Shown: positions 51,935 through 62,800 of the stretch, in pieces
Layout: the number at the start of each line of letters is the position of its first letter
How positions within the stretch are numbered: position 1 is the stretch's first letter
NCBI GenBank assembly: GCA_964605665.1
Contig: CAZSDP010000002.1
Span: 231,283-295,282, forward strand
Direction: 5' to 3'
From: CAZSDP01 sp964605665
GTDB lineage: Bacteria > Planctomycetota > UBA8108 > UBA1146
DNA: 64,000 nt
Notes under the pieces: generated by a model
What the model was told of the DNA's origin: nothing
What the model saw: only the letters and a program-made list of their open reading frames with translations
The model's database searches: none
Program-made: the position numbers and the translations under genes

Positions 51935-54358
51935 CTAGGCGGAGCTGGTTTCTACGGTGACTCCTGGTGGAAACGCATCGACGGTGACCGCGCGGTTCCT
52001 GGCGATGCGCGCAGCTTCGACCTGCTCCAGTTGAACCGCGTCGATGATGCCAGCCTTTTCGGCTCGTTCGAAGAGAGTCTCCACCGGCTGCTTTTCGAGT
52101 CGCTTCTCCTTGATGGCTCTCTTGACCGTCTCCTCGATCGGTCTGCTCTCGCAGACCTTTCTCAACGCCTCTTCCAGCTCCCACAGTCCAGGACCTGGCT
52201 CGGTGGGGAGGACGACATCGGTGGTCAATGCTTGCCACAGTTCGCCCCCGTCGAGAAGTTCTCGGATGATCTTGTCCCCGAGCTGGTCGCTCGGTGGGAC
52301 AAATCGAGTTCCCCAAGGAAAGACAAATCGACTCAGGGAGAAGGCCACCAGACGATTCGGTAGGTTCTGGAGAAACTCGGCCAGACCCTGCTGAACTCTC
52401 ACGAGAGCAAACTCACACACCCAAGTGGCGATGTCTCGATCGCGACTGGGACGTCCGTCTTCATCGAATTGCTTCAGTACCGCACTAGCGATGTACATCC
52501 AAGCCAAGCTATCGGCGAGCCTTCCGGTGAGACGTTCTTTTCGTTTGAGAGAACCACCCAACGTTCCCATCGCTGCATCGGAGCAGAGAGTGAAGGAGGC
52601 ACTCATGCGACTCAGGCGACGGTGTGCTCGGCCTAACTGACCCTCGAAGGAGCTGTTTGCCAAACGGCCGTCGGTGAGGCTGAGGAGAAGAGAGCGCACG
52701 GCACTGCTGGCCACGAATCCGACATGTCCGAAGAACGCTTGATCGAACTTCTTCCGGTTCTTTTCTGCCACTCCCGCCATCTCTTGTTGAACCCATGGAT
52801 GGCAGCGGATGGCACCTTGTCCAAAGATGATCATCGTCCGAGTGAGGATGTTTGCTCCTTCGACGGTGATTCCGATCGGTGCGGACTCATAGGCACTGGA
52901 AAGGTTGTTTCGAGGACCTTTGCAGATCGCACCACCGGCGACGATGTCCATCGCGTCGTTGATCACGTCGCGGAGTGATTCGGTCGTGTAGCATTTGGCG
53001 ATCGCCGAAACCACACTCGGCTTCTCACCGGCATCGACTGCACCGGCGGTAATTTTTCGTACCGCGGTCATCGCATAGCTCAATCCGGCGATGCGCACCA
53101 GGGGCTCCTGAACTCCTTCAAATCTACCGATGGGCAGTCCGAATTGCTCACGGACAGAAGCATGAGCTCCCGCGACTCGAAGGCACATCTGTGCCGCTCC
53201 TGCAGACATCGATGGGAGCGAAATCCCGCGTCCTACCGACAGGGTCTGCATCAGCATCATCCAACCTTTTCCCGCCATCTCTTGGCCGCCGATAATGGCG
53301 TCGAGGGGGACGAAGACGTCTCTTCCTTGGGTGGGACCATTCATGAAGGGAACCCCGAGCGGATTGTGTCGGGAGCCGGTCTCCACCCCTTCCAAATCGG
53401 TGGGGATCAAGGCGCAGGTGATGCCGAGATCGCTCTGATCTCCGAGAAGGTGATCTGGATCATGCAATTTGAAGGCGAGTCCGAGCAGGGTCGCGATGGG
53501 GGCAAGAGTGATGTAACGCTTCTCCCAATTCAGCCGGATTCCCAGAGTTTCTTTCCCTTGCCAGATGTCTTTACAGACGATTCCGGTGGAACTCATCGCA
53601 CCGGCGTCACTCCCCGCATTCGGTTCGGTGAGCGCGAAGCAGGGAATCTCCTCACCGCGAGCGAGCCGGGGCAGGTAGTGATCACGCTGCTCATCAGTTC
53701 CGTAGTGGACCAGGAGTTCTCCCGGTCCCAAGGAGTTCGGAACCATCGCGGTCACGGTGAATGCTGGGCTTCGAGAGGCGAGTTTCGCGACGACGGCGGA
53801 GTGGGCTTGAGCAGAGAACTCGAGTCCACCGTATTTCTTCGGGATGATCATTCCGAAGAAGCCTTGGTCTTTCATGAATTGCCAGGCGGCTTCGGGCAGG
53901 TCGTTTCGGTTTTGGTCTTCCCAGTTGTCGACCAGAGCACAGAGCTCTTCCACTGGCCCATCGAGAAACTTCTGCTCTTCGTCACTGAGCTGCGAAGTCT
54001 CGGTGTTGAACCACTCTTTCCAATTGGGGCGTCCGCTAAAGAGCTCTCCGTCCCACCAGACCGTTCCAGCCTCGAGGGCGATGCGTTCTGTTTCGCTCAT
54101 CGGGGGGAGGATCTTACTGACAAAGCCCTGTATTGGACCTGTGATCACCAGTCTACGGACGAGGGGAACTCCCAAGAGTAGGAACGCACCGCCAAAAAGT
54201 GTCGCGCAGATGATGAAGGGGGGCGTGATCTCATCGGAGTTGATCGCCATTCGTCCGAGAATCATCAATGAGGGGACGATCCAGGCAGATTTTGTTCGTC
54301 CGAGGTAGAGGAGGAAGAGAGCCACGAACAGTACGGCAAAGCTAAATGCCCAGAACAT
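51935..54358 (-). CDS. fadE: Acyl-CoA dehydrogenase, FadE type
   Basis: This 807-residue protein resembles E. coli FadE, the membrane-associated first enzyme of fatty acid beta-oxidation. Two or three N-terminal membrane helices (about 1-20 and 48-68) are followed by the dehydrogenase. The flavin/substrate region CFALTEPNAGSDAGAM is near residue 240, and ADSLAWMYIASAVLKQFDEDG lies in the C-terminal part. Length fits FadE (about 814) rather than the short soluble enzymes (about 380). The ATG has AGGAGA upstream. It is followed by a clear terminator. Confidence 0.93.
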   Translation of the reverse strand: MFWAFSFAVLFVALFLLYLGRTKSAWIVPSLMILGRMAINSDEITPPFIICATLFGGAFLLLGVPLVRRLVITGPIQGFVSKILPPMSETERIALEAGTVWWDGELFSGRPNWKEWFNTETSQLSDEEQKFLDGPVEELCALVDNWEDQNRNDLPEAAWQFMKDQGFFGMIIPKKYGGLEFSAQAHSAVVAKLASRSPAFTVTAMVPNSLGPGELLVHYGTDEQRDHYLPRLARGEEIPCFALTEPNAGSDAGAMSSTGIVCKDIWQGKETLGIRLNWEKRYITLAPIATLLGLAFKLHDPDHLLGDQSDLGITCALIPTDLEGVETGSRHNPLGVPFMNGPTQGRDVFVPLDAIIGGQEMAGKGWMMLMQTLSVGRGISLPSMSAGAAQMCLRVAGAHASVREQFGLPIGRFEGVQEPLVRIAGLSYAMTAVRKITAGAVDAGEKPSVVSAIAKCYTTESLRDVINDAMDIVAGGAICKGPRNNLSSAYESAPIGITVEGANILTRTMIIFGQGAIRCHPWVQQEMAGVAEKNRKKFDQAFFGHVGFVASSAVRSLLLSLTDGRLANSSFEGQLGRAHRRLSRMSASFTLCSDAAMGTLGGSLKRKERLTGRLADSLAWMYIASAVLKQFDEDGRPSRDRDIATWVCEFALVRVQQGLAEFLQNLPNRLVAFSLSRFVFPWGTRFVPPSDQLGDKIIRELLDGGELWQALTTDVVLPTEPGPGLWELEEALRKVCESRPIEETVKRAIKEKRLEKQPVETLFERAEKAGIIDAVQLEQVEAARIARNRAVTVDAFPPGVTVETSSA

Positions 54359-54481
54359 TGCGTCTCCTGGAGGCTTCTCGGAGGTGCGAGTTTTGCCTCA
54401 ATTGCGGGACCACGAGACCCGGATGTACAGCCGGGGGACAGATGGAGATTCTGATGGCAATCATCGGCATTCTCACCCCTG

Positions 54482-55186
54482 TCACTGAAGTGGATCAGGA
54501 GCGGACTGAGATGTTTGGTCTCCTTCGACCGCCTCTCGAACCCCTTTTCGATCATCCTCCAGGAGATCCCAGCCGAAGAGCCCGGTCAAGAAATCGACGA
54601 TTTCGAGCGGATTTACGCCGAAATCGAGGTGAAGGAAGCCGAGAGTGCCACTGGCGGCCACCCAGCTTCTGCGGCTCCAACGAGCGGCAGGAGTTTCTTC
54701 GGGAGGGGGCTCGAGAAGCGGGTTGGGAAGCCATCGATGGAGGCCGAGAAGGGAATTCGACCTCCTCTCGACATGGTGGCTCCCCTGAAAAATGAGCGGC
54801 GATAAGAACCCTCGCCAACCGGGGGCGGTGTCCGCGTAACCCATCGATCGCATTTCTTCTCGATAGAGTGGCCAGAACAAGATGAGTGATGGGAATGCGG
54901 CAGTTCGCGTTCGCCCCGGGGGGATCGGACGGGGATCCCAACTGATCGCTCTTTGGGGGGTGAGGGTGGTGTCCCCAAATCCGACGCTGGGATAGAGAAG
55001 GCTGGTGACTTGAGCTTCGGCGTAGAGACCTGCCCCCAAGCCCAGCGTACCTCGCCAGCACTCTCCAAAATCTCTTCCTCGTTCTCGGGCCCAGTCACCA
55101 AACCCTGCGCATCCGCAAAGGGTGAAGAGCGAGATCAAGGCGAGAGAGTAGCGAATCGATCGGGTGTTGATCAACTTGGGTCCCAC
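54482..55186 (-). CDS. Hypothetical lipoprotein
   Basis: This protein of up to 234 residues has an export signal ending in a lipobox (FTLCGC, lipidated Cys near residue 26). The rest is rich in Trp, Pro and Gly, without recognised domain. The sequence GAGLYAEAQVTSLLYPSVGFGD recalls short envelope lipoproteins. The GTG start lies inside the 3' end of the SDR gene (16-base overlap), so the two may be co-transcribed. Function unknown. Confidence 0.65.
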   Translation of the reverse strand: MGPKLINTRSIRYSLALISLFTLCGCAGFGDWARERGRDFGECWRGTLGLGAGLYAEAQVTSLLYPSVGFGDTTLTPQRAISWDPRPIPPGRTRTAAFPSLILFWPLYREEMRSMGYADTAPGWRGFLSPLIFQGSHHVERRSNSLLGLHRWLPNPLLEPPPEETPAARWSRRSWVAASGTLGFLHLDFGVNPLEIVDFLTGLFGWDLLEDDRKGVREAVEGDQTSQSAPDPLQ

Positions 55187-55893
55187 GGATTGGTTGCGAA
55201 GACACTGAGCTCGGGGATGAATCCTCTCTGATCCATCTCGAGGGCTCCGCAGATGGCATGAGCGATGTCTTCTGACTGTAGCTTCTTGGGATTGAGCTGC
55301 TTCTCTGATCGATCGCCGAAGAAGTCGGTTTGCACTTCACTCGGATTGACCAGTAAGACGCGGATGTCATGGGGGCGCAGTTCAGCTCGCCAGCACTCCG
55401 TCATTCCTCGCAGGGCGAATTTTGATGAGCAGTAGGCAGATCCACCGGCATATCCACGGAGGGCGGCGGTACTCGCGATATTGACGATGGCACCCTTGTT
55501 GGCTTTGAGCTCTGCAAGACATGCTTGAGTGGTGTGAACCACTCCTAAAATGTTGGTGCGCCAAATCGCGAGTGCGGTTTCTTCTTCATACTCTTCCAAG
55601 GTCATTCGCCGTCCCCAACCGGCATTGTTGATCAGGATGTCGACGCCTCCCATCGCCTCGATCGCCTTCTTCGCCAAGGTGTGGGCAGATTCCCGGATGC
55701 CGACGTCCGCCGCCAGACCGGAGGCGCCGAGTCGGTCGGTCGCTGCCGCTAGCTTCTGTTCGTTTCGACCGTTCAGGAAAACAGTCGCCCCTCGCTGTTG
55801 TGCGAGAGATGCGGTTGCGAGGCCGATGCCTCCTGACGAACCGGTGATCAGGATTCGGGCTCCTTCAAGATTCATGGGGTGAGCTTGATTCAT
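55171..55893 (-). CDS. Short-chain dehydrogenase/reductase
   Basis: This 240-residue SDR has the NAD(P) loop TGSSGGIGLA near residue 17, NNAG near 90, and the catalytic Ser-Tyr-Lys in IASTAAL, AYCSSK. The ATG at 55893 has GAAAGG at good spacing. An 18-bp duplication at 55869-55902 creates a second in-frame start six codons later. The substrate is unknown. It is divergent from, and its start overlaps the leader of, the VWA-like gene. Confidence 0.9.
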   Translation of the reverse strand: MNQAHPMNLEGARILITGSSGGIGLATASLAQQRGATVFLNGRNEQKLAAATDRLGASGLAADVGIRESAHTLAKKAIEAMGGVDILINNAGWGRRMTLEEYEEETALAIWRTNILGVVHTTQACLAELKANKGAIVNIASTAALRGYAGGSAYCSSKFALRGMTECWRAELRPHDIRVLLVNPSEVQTDFFGDRSEKQLNPKKLQSEDIAHAICGALEMDQRGFIPELSVFATNPWDPS

Positions 55894-55902
55894 GGGGTGA
55901 GC
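55869..55902. repeat. Direct duplication at the SDR start codon
   Basis: GATTCATGGGGTGAGC occurs at 55869-55884 and again at 55887-55902 (period 18). On the minus strand it repeats CACCCCATGAATC, so both copies contain an in-frame ATG. Confidence 0.85.
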
Positions 55903-56100
55903 CTTTCGCGAGTTGGAGAGGGCGTCAGTCGCCGGACGACTGTCCTTTCAGACGGAGGCCGCCGAAGGGGTCGAGGCGATGAGCAGGATGACGACTCTGA
56001 GCAGGAAAGAAACCGAAAGCGTCGTCGCCACTCAGTGACCACGCGAAGAGGTTCGGCTATTCTGAGCTCCGCGAGTGTCCCCTCGAATGGAGGAGAACGG

Positions 56101-57783
56101 ATGTTTCGAGTCGCTATCCACCTTTTAACGACACGAGTTCGGCAGATGACCCAATTCTCTTCGATCACGATCACCCTCTCGATCTTGTTGATCGCCGTCA
56201 GCGATCTCCATGCATCATCGGAAACTCCCGGTCCAGCGTTCGTCGATTGGAAACGGGGAGTCGAGAAGCAGCGAAATGCCGCGCGTGATGCCCGGCGGGA
56301 GCTCTCCGAAGGGGGGGCGGATGCGGCGCGAGTTCTCGAACTACTCGCCGATGACTCGGGGGTAGTCCGCGATGAGGTCTTCGAGACCTTGAACAAGGAG
56401 TGGGTGGGAGATGATCTCCTCGCCCTTGCTCCGGGGCTTCTCTCTTCTCAGCAAATCGTGGCGGAATCGGTGGCGGAGTTGTTTGGGCGAGGACGTCCCG
56501 ATGGGGGAGTGGAGCTGTTGAAGGCAGCAGCGAAACGTCAGCGATCAGAGAGTGCGCGGGCTCTTGTGATCTGGGCATTGAGCCAATACGAAGGAGAGTC
56601 CGCGGAAGCGATACTCCGTGATCGGCTCAAGAGTGAGAAGAGTTGGCTCGTTCGCGCTGAGCTCCTCTCTGCTCTCTCCCGAAGAGATCGAGCGGCGGTG
56701 CGACCGTTCCTAGAAAAAGCGCTGGGAGAGAAGAAGCTGATTCCACTTCGCATCGCAGCGTTGAAGACCCTCTACGAAGTTGATCCTCCCGCAGCATTTT
56801 CGGCAGCGGTTGAACAGCTCTCTGAACCGCCTCGAGACAAAAAGAAAATCTGGGGTCCTCGATTGGAACTCGCCGCTCTCGAAGTCTTGAGTCTCACCTC
56901 GCCCACTTCACTTGAGAAGTCCGTGGCAGCGAGTGCGGTCGAGAGCTGCTTGGCTTCTCTGGAGCCGGCCCAGGGACGCGCTCGACAGGCGCGTTACGAT
57001 GCTCTCGAGAACATCTCCGGTGAAGTTCTTCCACGAGAGCTGGTGAGCTGGCGCGCTTGGTGGGCGGCCAAGAAGGAGACATGGGAGCCGGGAGTGCCCT
57101 CCGGGGGAGAGAGAAACGGAGGCGACGGCGACGATGATGGCACCGCGGTGGTCAAGTTTCATGGTCTCGAGGTGGAGACCGATCGGGTTACCTTTCTTCA
57201 GGATCTCTCTGGCGGAATGTCTCGCTCCCTCTCCGGCGATCAAGGCTCTGGTAGCCCGACTCGTCTCGACCACGCCAAGGATGAACTCGATCGAGTACTC
57301 AATTCGCTGGCTGGAGAAACCTGGGTCAACGTGATTACCTTTGCTAGCACTTACTTCGCAGCCCATCGAGAACCGCAACTTGTCAGTCGAGCTCGCCGAT
57401 CGCTGATCAAGTTTTGCCGTCAACAGGAGATTCCCACCCGTCCAGGTCATGCTCGTGGAAATGTCTATGATGCTCTCGCTTTCGCAGTGACGAGCCCCTA
57501 CGTCGATACGATCTGCTTGGTGAGCGAAGGCGCGCCCACGGAGGGGAAGTACCACGACTACGACCGATTCCTCTGGCACTTCCAGCGTTTGAATCGGTGG
57601 TATGGAACAAGAGTCCATGTGGTGCTCGTCGGGGAGACGGGCGGACGAAATCGCAGTTTCCTCGAACAGCTTGCGGGTGGGACCGGCGGATCGATCCGGT
57701 CGGTCACTCAATCTGATGCCGCTGGTTTCAAAGGCACTGATCAATTGCGAAGTGGGTCAGCAAGTGAGTATGGAGGCGAGTGA
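56101..57783 (+). CDS. Exported HEAT-like/VWA-like protein
   Basis: This is a 560-residue exported protein. The ATG at 56101 has GGAGGAG upstream and a signal-anchor (about 20-38). Residues 60-320 are helical repeats, such as RALVIWALSQYEGESAEAIL and LVRAELLSALSRRDRAA. Residues about 360-560 form a von Willebrand A-like domain beginning VTFLQDLSGGMS. The metal site is normally DxSxS: here DLSGGMS keeps the Asp and first Ser but the next Ser is Gly. Its stop overlaps the glycerol kinase start. Similar planctomycete proteins are common; function unknown. Confidence 0.75.
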   Translation: MFRVAIHLLTTRVRQMTQFSSITITLSILLIAVSDLHASSETPGPAFVDWKRGVEKQRNAARDARRELSEGGADAARVLELLADDSGVVRDEVFETLNKEWVGDDLLALAPGLLSSQQIVAESVAELFGRGRPDGGVELLKAAAKRQRSESARALVIWALSQYEGESAEAILRDRLKSEKSWLVRAELLSALSRRDRAAVRPFLEKALGEKKLIPLRIAALKTLYEVDPPAAFSAAVEQLSEPPRDKKKIWGPRLELAALEVLSLTSPTSLEKSVAASAVESCLASLEPAQGRARQARYDALENISGEVLPRELVSWRAWWAAKKETWEPGVPSGGERNGGDGDDDGTAVVKFHGLEVETDRVTFLQDLSGGMSRSLSGDQGSGSPTRLDHAKDELDRVLNSLAGETWVNVITFASTYFAAHREPQLVSRARRSLIKFCRQQEIPTRPGHARGNVYDALAFAVTSPYVDTICLVSEGAPTEGKYHDYDRFLWHFQRLNRWYGTRVHVVLVGETGGRNRSFLEQLAGGTGGSIRSVTQSDAAGFKGTDQLRSGSASEYGGE

Positions 57784-59273
57784 TGACCTATCTTTTGGCA
57801 TTGGATCAGGGAACCACGAGCTCGCGCTCCATCATCTTCGATCAACAAGGAGATGTTGCTGGAGTGGGCCAACGCGAATTCACTCAGTTCTTCCCGCAAC
57901 CGGGTTGGGTCGAGCACGATCCCGAAGAGATTTGGGAATCACAGTTGGCAACGGTGCAGATGGCACTCGAGGGGGCCGGGATCGCGGCGGCGGAGATCTG
58001 TGCCATCGGAATCACGAATCAACGGGAGACGAGCCTGCTCTGGGATCGTCAGACGGGGGCTCCCATCGCTCCGGCGATCGTCTGGCAAGATCGTAGAACT
58101 GCGTCGATGTGCGATCGGTTGCGAGAGCAAGGTCATGCGGAATTGATTCGCTCGCGGACGGGACTCGAGGTCGACGCGTACTTCTCAGCCACGAAGATCG
58201 CCTGGCTGTTGGAGAATGTCGAAGGAGCTCGGGCTCGCGCGGAAGCGGGTGAGATTTGTTTCGGCACGATCGATAGCTGGCTTCTCTATCGGCTCACCGA
58301 GGGAGTTCTCCACGCCACCGACTTTAGTAACGCGAGCCGGACGATGCTTTTCGATATCCATCGAGGCTGCTGGGACGAGGAACTCTGCTCTCTCTTGGGG
58401 ATTCCGTTGCAGTTGCTCCCCGACATTCGGCCCTCTTCTGGGGTGTTCGGTTCTGCGACGGTCGATCCTATTCGGGGGATCCCCATTGCGGGAGTCGCGG
58501 GAGATCAACAGGCCGCCCTCTATGGTCAACGCTGTTTCGATCGCGGTTTAGCAAAGTGCACCTATGGCACCGGTTGTTTTCTCCTGGCTAACACGGGGCA
58601 TGGTGCGATCGAGAGCAAGCATCGATTGCTGACCACGGTCGCGTGGCAGCAAGATGATCAATTGACCTATGCCCTCGAGGGAAGCGTCTTCATCGGTGGA
58701 GCAGCAGTTCAGTGGCTCCGGGATGGATTGGGATTGATCGACAAGGCTTCCGATATTGAGGCTCTCGCGCGTTCAGTCGAATCGAGTGACGGTGTGGTTT
58801 TTGTTCCTGCTCTTGCCGGACTGGGCGCTCCGCACTGGGATCCCCATGCGCGAGGATCACTCTTTGGAATCACTCGGGGGACGACCAAGGCGCACTTGGC
58901 GAGAGCGGCTCTGGAAGGAATGGCCCTGCAAGTTTCAGATCTCGTTTCGGCGATCGAGCTCGATGCGGGCTCTCCGATTCGTGAATTGCGGGTTGACGGT
59001 GGAGCGTCGCAGAACGCTCTCCTGATGCAGATCCAGGCGGACCTGCTCGGAGTTCCCGTGGTTCGACCGAGTCAGACCGAATCGACCGCATTGGGCGCTG
59101 CGCTGCTCGCTGGGCGAGCGGTCGGCTTCTACCCCGATCTCGAGTCTGCAAACAACTCTACCGACGGAGAGGTCGTCTTCGAACCGTCGAGCACCTCAGA
59201 GAGCGATCGGCTTCGAGATCGATGGCGGTTGGCAATCGAGCGATCCCGGGAGTGGATGGTTGGCATGACCTAA
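57783..59273 (+). CDS. glpK: Glycerol kinase
   Basis: This 496-residue FGGY-family kinase makes glycerol 3-phosphate. Diagnostic sequences are ALDQGTTSSRSIIFD at the N-terminus, GITNQRETSLLWDRQTG near residue 78, KCTYGTGCFLL, and VDGGASQNALLMQIQADLLG. The length is normal. GGAGG lies six bases before the ATG, which overlaps the upstream stop (TGATG). No glycerol transporter or glpD is beside it. Confidence 0.95.
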   Translation: MTYLLALDQGTTSSRSIIFDQQGDVAGVGQREFTQFFPQPGWVEHDPEEIWESQLATVQMALEGAGIAAAEICAIGITNQRETSLLWDRQTGAPIAPAIVWQDRRTASMCDRLREQGHAELIRSRTGLEVDAYFSATKIAWLLENVEGARARAEAGEICFGTIDSWLLYRLTEGVLHATDFSNASRTMLFDIHRGCWDEELCSLLGIPLQLLPDIRPSSGVFGSATVDPIRGIPIAGVAGDQQAALYGQRCFDRGLAKCTYGTGCFLLANTGHGAIESKHRLLTTVAWQQDDQLTYALEGSVFIGGAAVQWLRDGLGLIDKASDIEALARSVESSDGVVFVPALAGLGAPHWDPHARGSLFGITRGTTKAHLARAALEGMALQVSDLVSAIELDAGSPIRELRVDGGASQNALLMQIQADLLGVPVVRPSQTESTALGAALLAGRAVGFYPDLESANNSTDGEVVFEPSSTSESDRLRDRWRLAIERSREWMVGMT

Positions 59274-59834
59274 GTGTTCGTGTCTTCATCTTTACAGGCT
59301 CTGTTTCTTACAGAAACTACTTGGAGTGGGTCGGCGGTAGGTCTGTCTGAACCAATCTCTCAGATTCGTAGGTAGAGTTCTCAATGGAATCAGCTCTTAG
59401 TGATTTCTCCGTTCACAGGCGGGGACAAACTCGGCGGTCGATTGTATTGCAGGTGGATCGCCACGACTGAATGTGCTCTACTACCCCCACAATTGAGCAC
59501 TTAGAGACCTATTTGATTTTGTCACGGGTTTTCACCTTCTACAGAAAAGTCTTTTGATACGCGGGCTTTTTGACTGTTCTTCGCCTCGTTGCGAAGTGGC
59601 AGACTCGGAGTTTGTTCGATTACAACCAATGCGAACTCATTAGACTCAAGTGCCAGTTGTATCGACGGTCGGTCAGAGAGGTAAGCCCGACTAGTTTTGG
59701 TTGGTTCAATAGAGCACTCGGTCAATCAGCGGTACTTCGTCAATCGATGCATATCCGTTGTATTGGGTCGGTGAAGAGGGGTCGATCAGCGACTTTGGGG
59801 GATCTCCTCGGTGTTGGTGAAAAGGGAGGCAAGG
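59274..59834. other. Long AT-richer intergenic region upstream of the giant secreted protein
   Basis: 561 bases with no supported gene. Base composition is less GC-rich than its neighbours. TTGACT at 59568 has no matching -10 at the right distance. It contains several short inverted repeats (for example CTTCGCCTCGTTGCGAAG near 59580) but no T-run terminator or RNA gene that I recognise. Confidence 0.4.
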
Positions 59835-62800
59835 ATGTCAGGTGTTCGCCTAATAGTATTGGTCCTCGTGACCGGAGTGGTTCCTTTGTCAGTCGATGCT
59901 CAAATCGTCTGTACAGACTTCTTGAACTGTAGCTTCGAGACCGGATTCACCAGTTGGGTTGGCATCGATCATCCTAATCCCTTTTCTCCCTTGTCCGTTG
60001 GCTTCGCTGGCCAGAGCACAGGCTTTGGTTTCTTTGCCACACTGCCCCCCGATGGGACGCAGTCGGTTTGGCATGGTTTCGACGGAGGTAGTCCGGGGAC
60101 GATACAACTCTACCAAGAAGTACTGATCCCTACGGGCCTCCCCGCGACCTTGCTCCAGTTCTATTATCGGGCTGGGTGGGACATGCTGACCTTTGGCGGA
60201 TCGACGCAAGCCCGCACCTTCGAAGTACACGTCGAACCGCTAGGAGGTGGTGCTCCACTCCAGACCACCACGGTCCTCTCCGCACTCCCGGGAACCCAGA
60301 ATCTTGACACAGGTGGGGAGTATACTGCGGTTGATCTCTCCGCATTTGCGGGCCAGACCGTCCGAGTGAAATTCTTTTGGAATGTTCCAGAGGCATTTAC
60401 TGGCCCTGGGATGTTCGAACTCGATGCGGTTGAGATCGTTCCGTCGTTGTCGTTTCAAGAGCCGGTTTCAAACGTGGTTTGCACCGACAATGTTGGGCTC
60501 GACTCGATCACCGTGACCTGGGACCTACCGGCCACAGGCGTTCCAGGAGACTCCTACAATGTTTACTCTGAGAATGGGGGGATTCTCAATCTTGAGGGCA
60601 CTGTCACCTATCCGACCAACACGCTGACCTACAACTATGCTCCCGGTGCATCGGGGCTCTTTGAGACTTGTATTGAGGCGAGTGGAGCGAATGGTCTCTC
60701 GATTCAGCGTTGTTGTGACGTCCTCGTCGGAGCAGCGGGTAACGATGAGTGCGTGAACGCCACCCCGGTGAGTGACGGTAGCTTTCCCTTCGATACGACG
60801 GTGGCGTCCGATAGCATTCCTGCACCGATCTGTGGACTCCCCGCCCCAGATGTGTGGCTCGCTTATACCGCAACCTGTGATGGGATTGCTGTTGCAGAAA
60901 CGACAGGCTTCAATCCAGGCGATGACACCATCATCGAGGTTCTCGATGCTTGTGGCGGTCTGGTGATCGCATGCGATGACGACGGAGGAGTTGGCTTCCT
61001 GAGTCGCTTGCAATTCAACTGTATTGCGGGAACCACATATCTGATGAGGGTATCAGGTTGGAATACCGGAACTGGAACGGGAACAATCGACATTTCTTGC
61101 ATTGTGCCCACTCCGGAGATCGATCCGGTGACCTGCCAAGATGGAATCGACAACGATCTGAATGGTCTCACTGACTGTGCTGAACCGAGTTGTCAGGCGT
61201 TGGGCTTGGCTTTCTGCGATGAATCAGTCAATTGTGCAGACGGTATCGATAATGACGCGGACGGTTTGATCGACTGCGTTGACTTCGACTGCGCGGGAAT
61301 CGGTGTTTGTCCACCAGCCGCTGTGAATGACGACTGTACGACGGCGATCTCGATCGTTTGCGGAGACGTAATCGTGGGCGATACCACGCTCGCCTTCCCA
61401 GAGACGCTCGGTACTTGCGGGACCACGGACGGAACTGGCGGTGGGCTCTGGTATGTGTTCACCGGTAACGGTGACCAGGTGACGCTGTCGACTTGTAGTC
61501 TGACCGTTCAATATGACACCAAGATTCGCGTCTGGGAGGGAACCTGCGGCGGTCTCGTCTGTGTTGACGGTAATGACGACAATTGTGCGGCGGGATCGAG
61601 TGGACTGCTCTCGACGGTCGCCTTCTTGACGACACCCGGCGTGAATTACTACGTTCTGGTTCACGGTTTCGGCACGAGTGTCGGAACCTTTGAGATGACG
61701 GTCACCTGTGTGGTGCCAGGGATTGAAGATTGCACGAACGGTATCGACGACGATCTCGACGGTTTGATCGACTGCGCAGATACGGTCGATTGCGGTGCTC
61801 TACCGCAGTGCATCGAAGTTTGTGACGACGGGCTCGACAACGATGCGGATGGTTTGATCGATTGCTCTGATACGGTGGATTGCCCGACTGGGGTTGCCCC
61901 ATGCATTCCTCCGACAAATGACGAATGTGCGTCCGCGATCGCGATTACCGACGGTGACACCTCTTTTGACACCACTCTTCTGACCGCCTCTCTTCCCGCC
62001 GCGACCTGCGGCACTGGCACTCCACCCGATCAGTGGTTCCTCTACACCGCAACCTGTGACGGTTTTGCGACGGCAGAGATCACTTCATTCATCGGTGGTG
62101 GCGGAGGTGCGGACAGCACCCTTCAGGTCGAAAGTGGCGATTGCCTCGGAACCGTCATCGGCTGCGATGATGATGGAGGAGTCGGTCTCTTGAGCCTGCT
62201 CACCTTCCCCGTGACCACAGGGACTACTTACGCGATTCGAGTGAGTGGGTGGGGTACTGGTGGAAGCACCACCGGAATTGGCATCTTGAACATGTCTTGC
62301 GCGGTGCCAGTCCCGGAAATTTGCGACAATGGAATCGACGACGATTTCGACGGCTTGATTGACTGTGCAGATACGGTCGATTGCCCATTCGGGACTCCAC
62401 CATGTGCACCTCCGACCAATGACATCTGCACCAGTGCGATACCGGTTAACTGCGGCGACATCGTCACCGGAGATACAACCTTTGCTGCCGCGGAGACATT
62501 GGGAGTTTGTGGAACGACCGACGGTACCGGTGGTGCGGTTTGGTATTCATTTGCCGGTAACGGCGACGTGGTGACATTGACCACCTGCAGTCTTACTCCA
62601 CAGTTCGACACCAAGATCCGCGTTTGGGAAGGTGATTGCGCCACCCTTACCTGTGTTGACGGTAACGATGACAATTGTGCCGCCGGGTCGAGTGGACTTT
62701 TGTCGACGGTGACCATCTCGACGACGGTTGGCATCGATTACTACATCATGGTGCATGGATTTGCTACGTCCGTCGGCTTTTACGAGCTAACTGTAATCTG

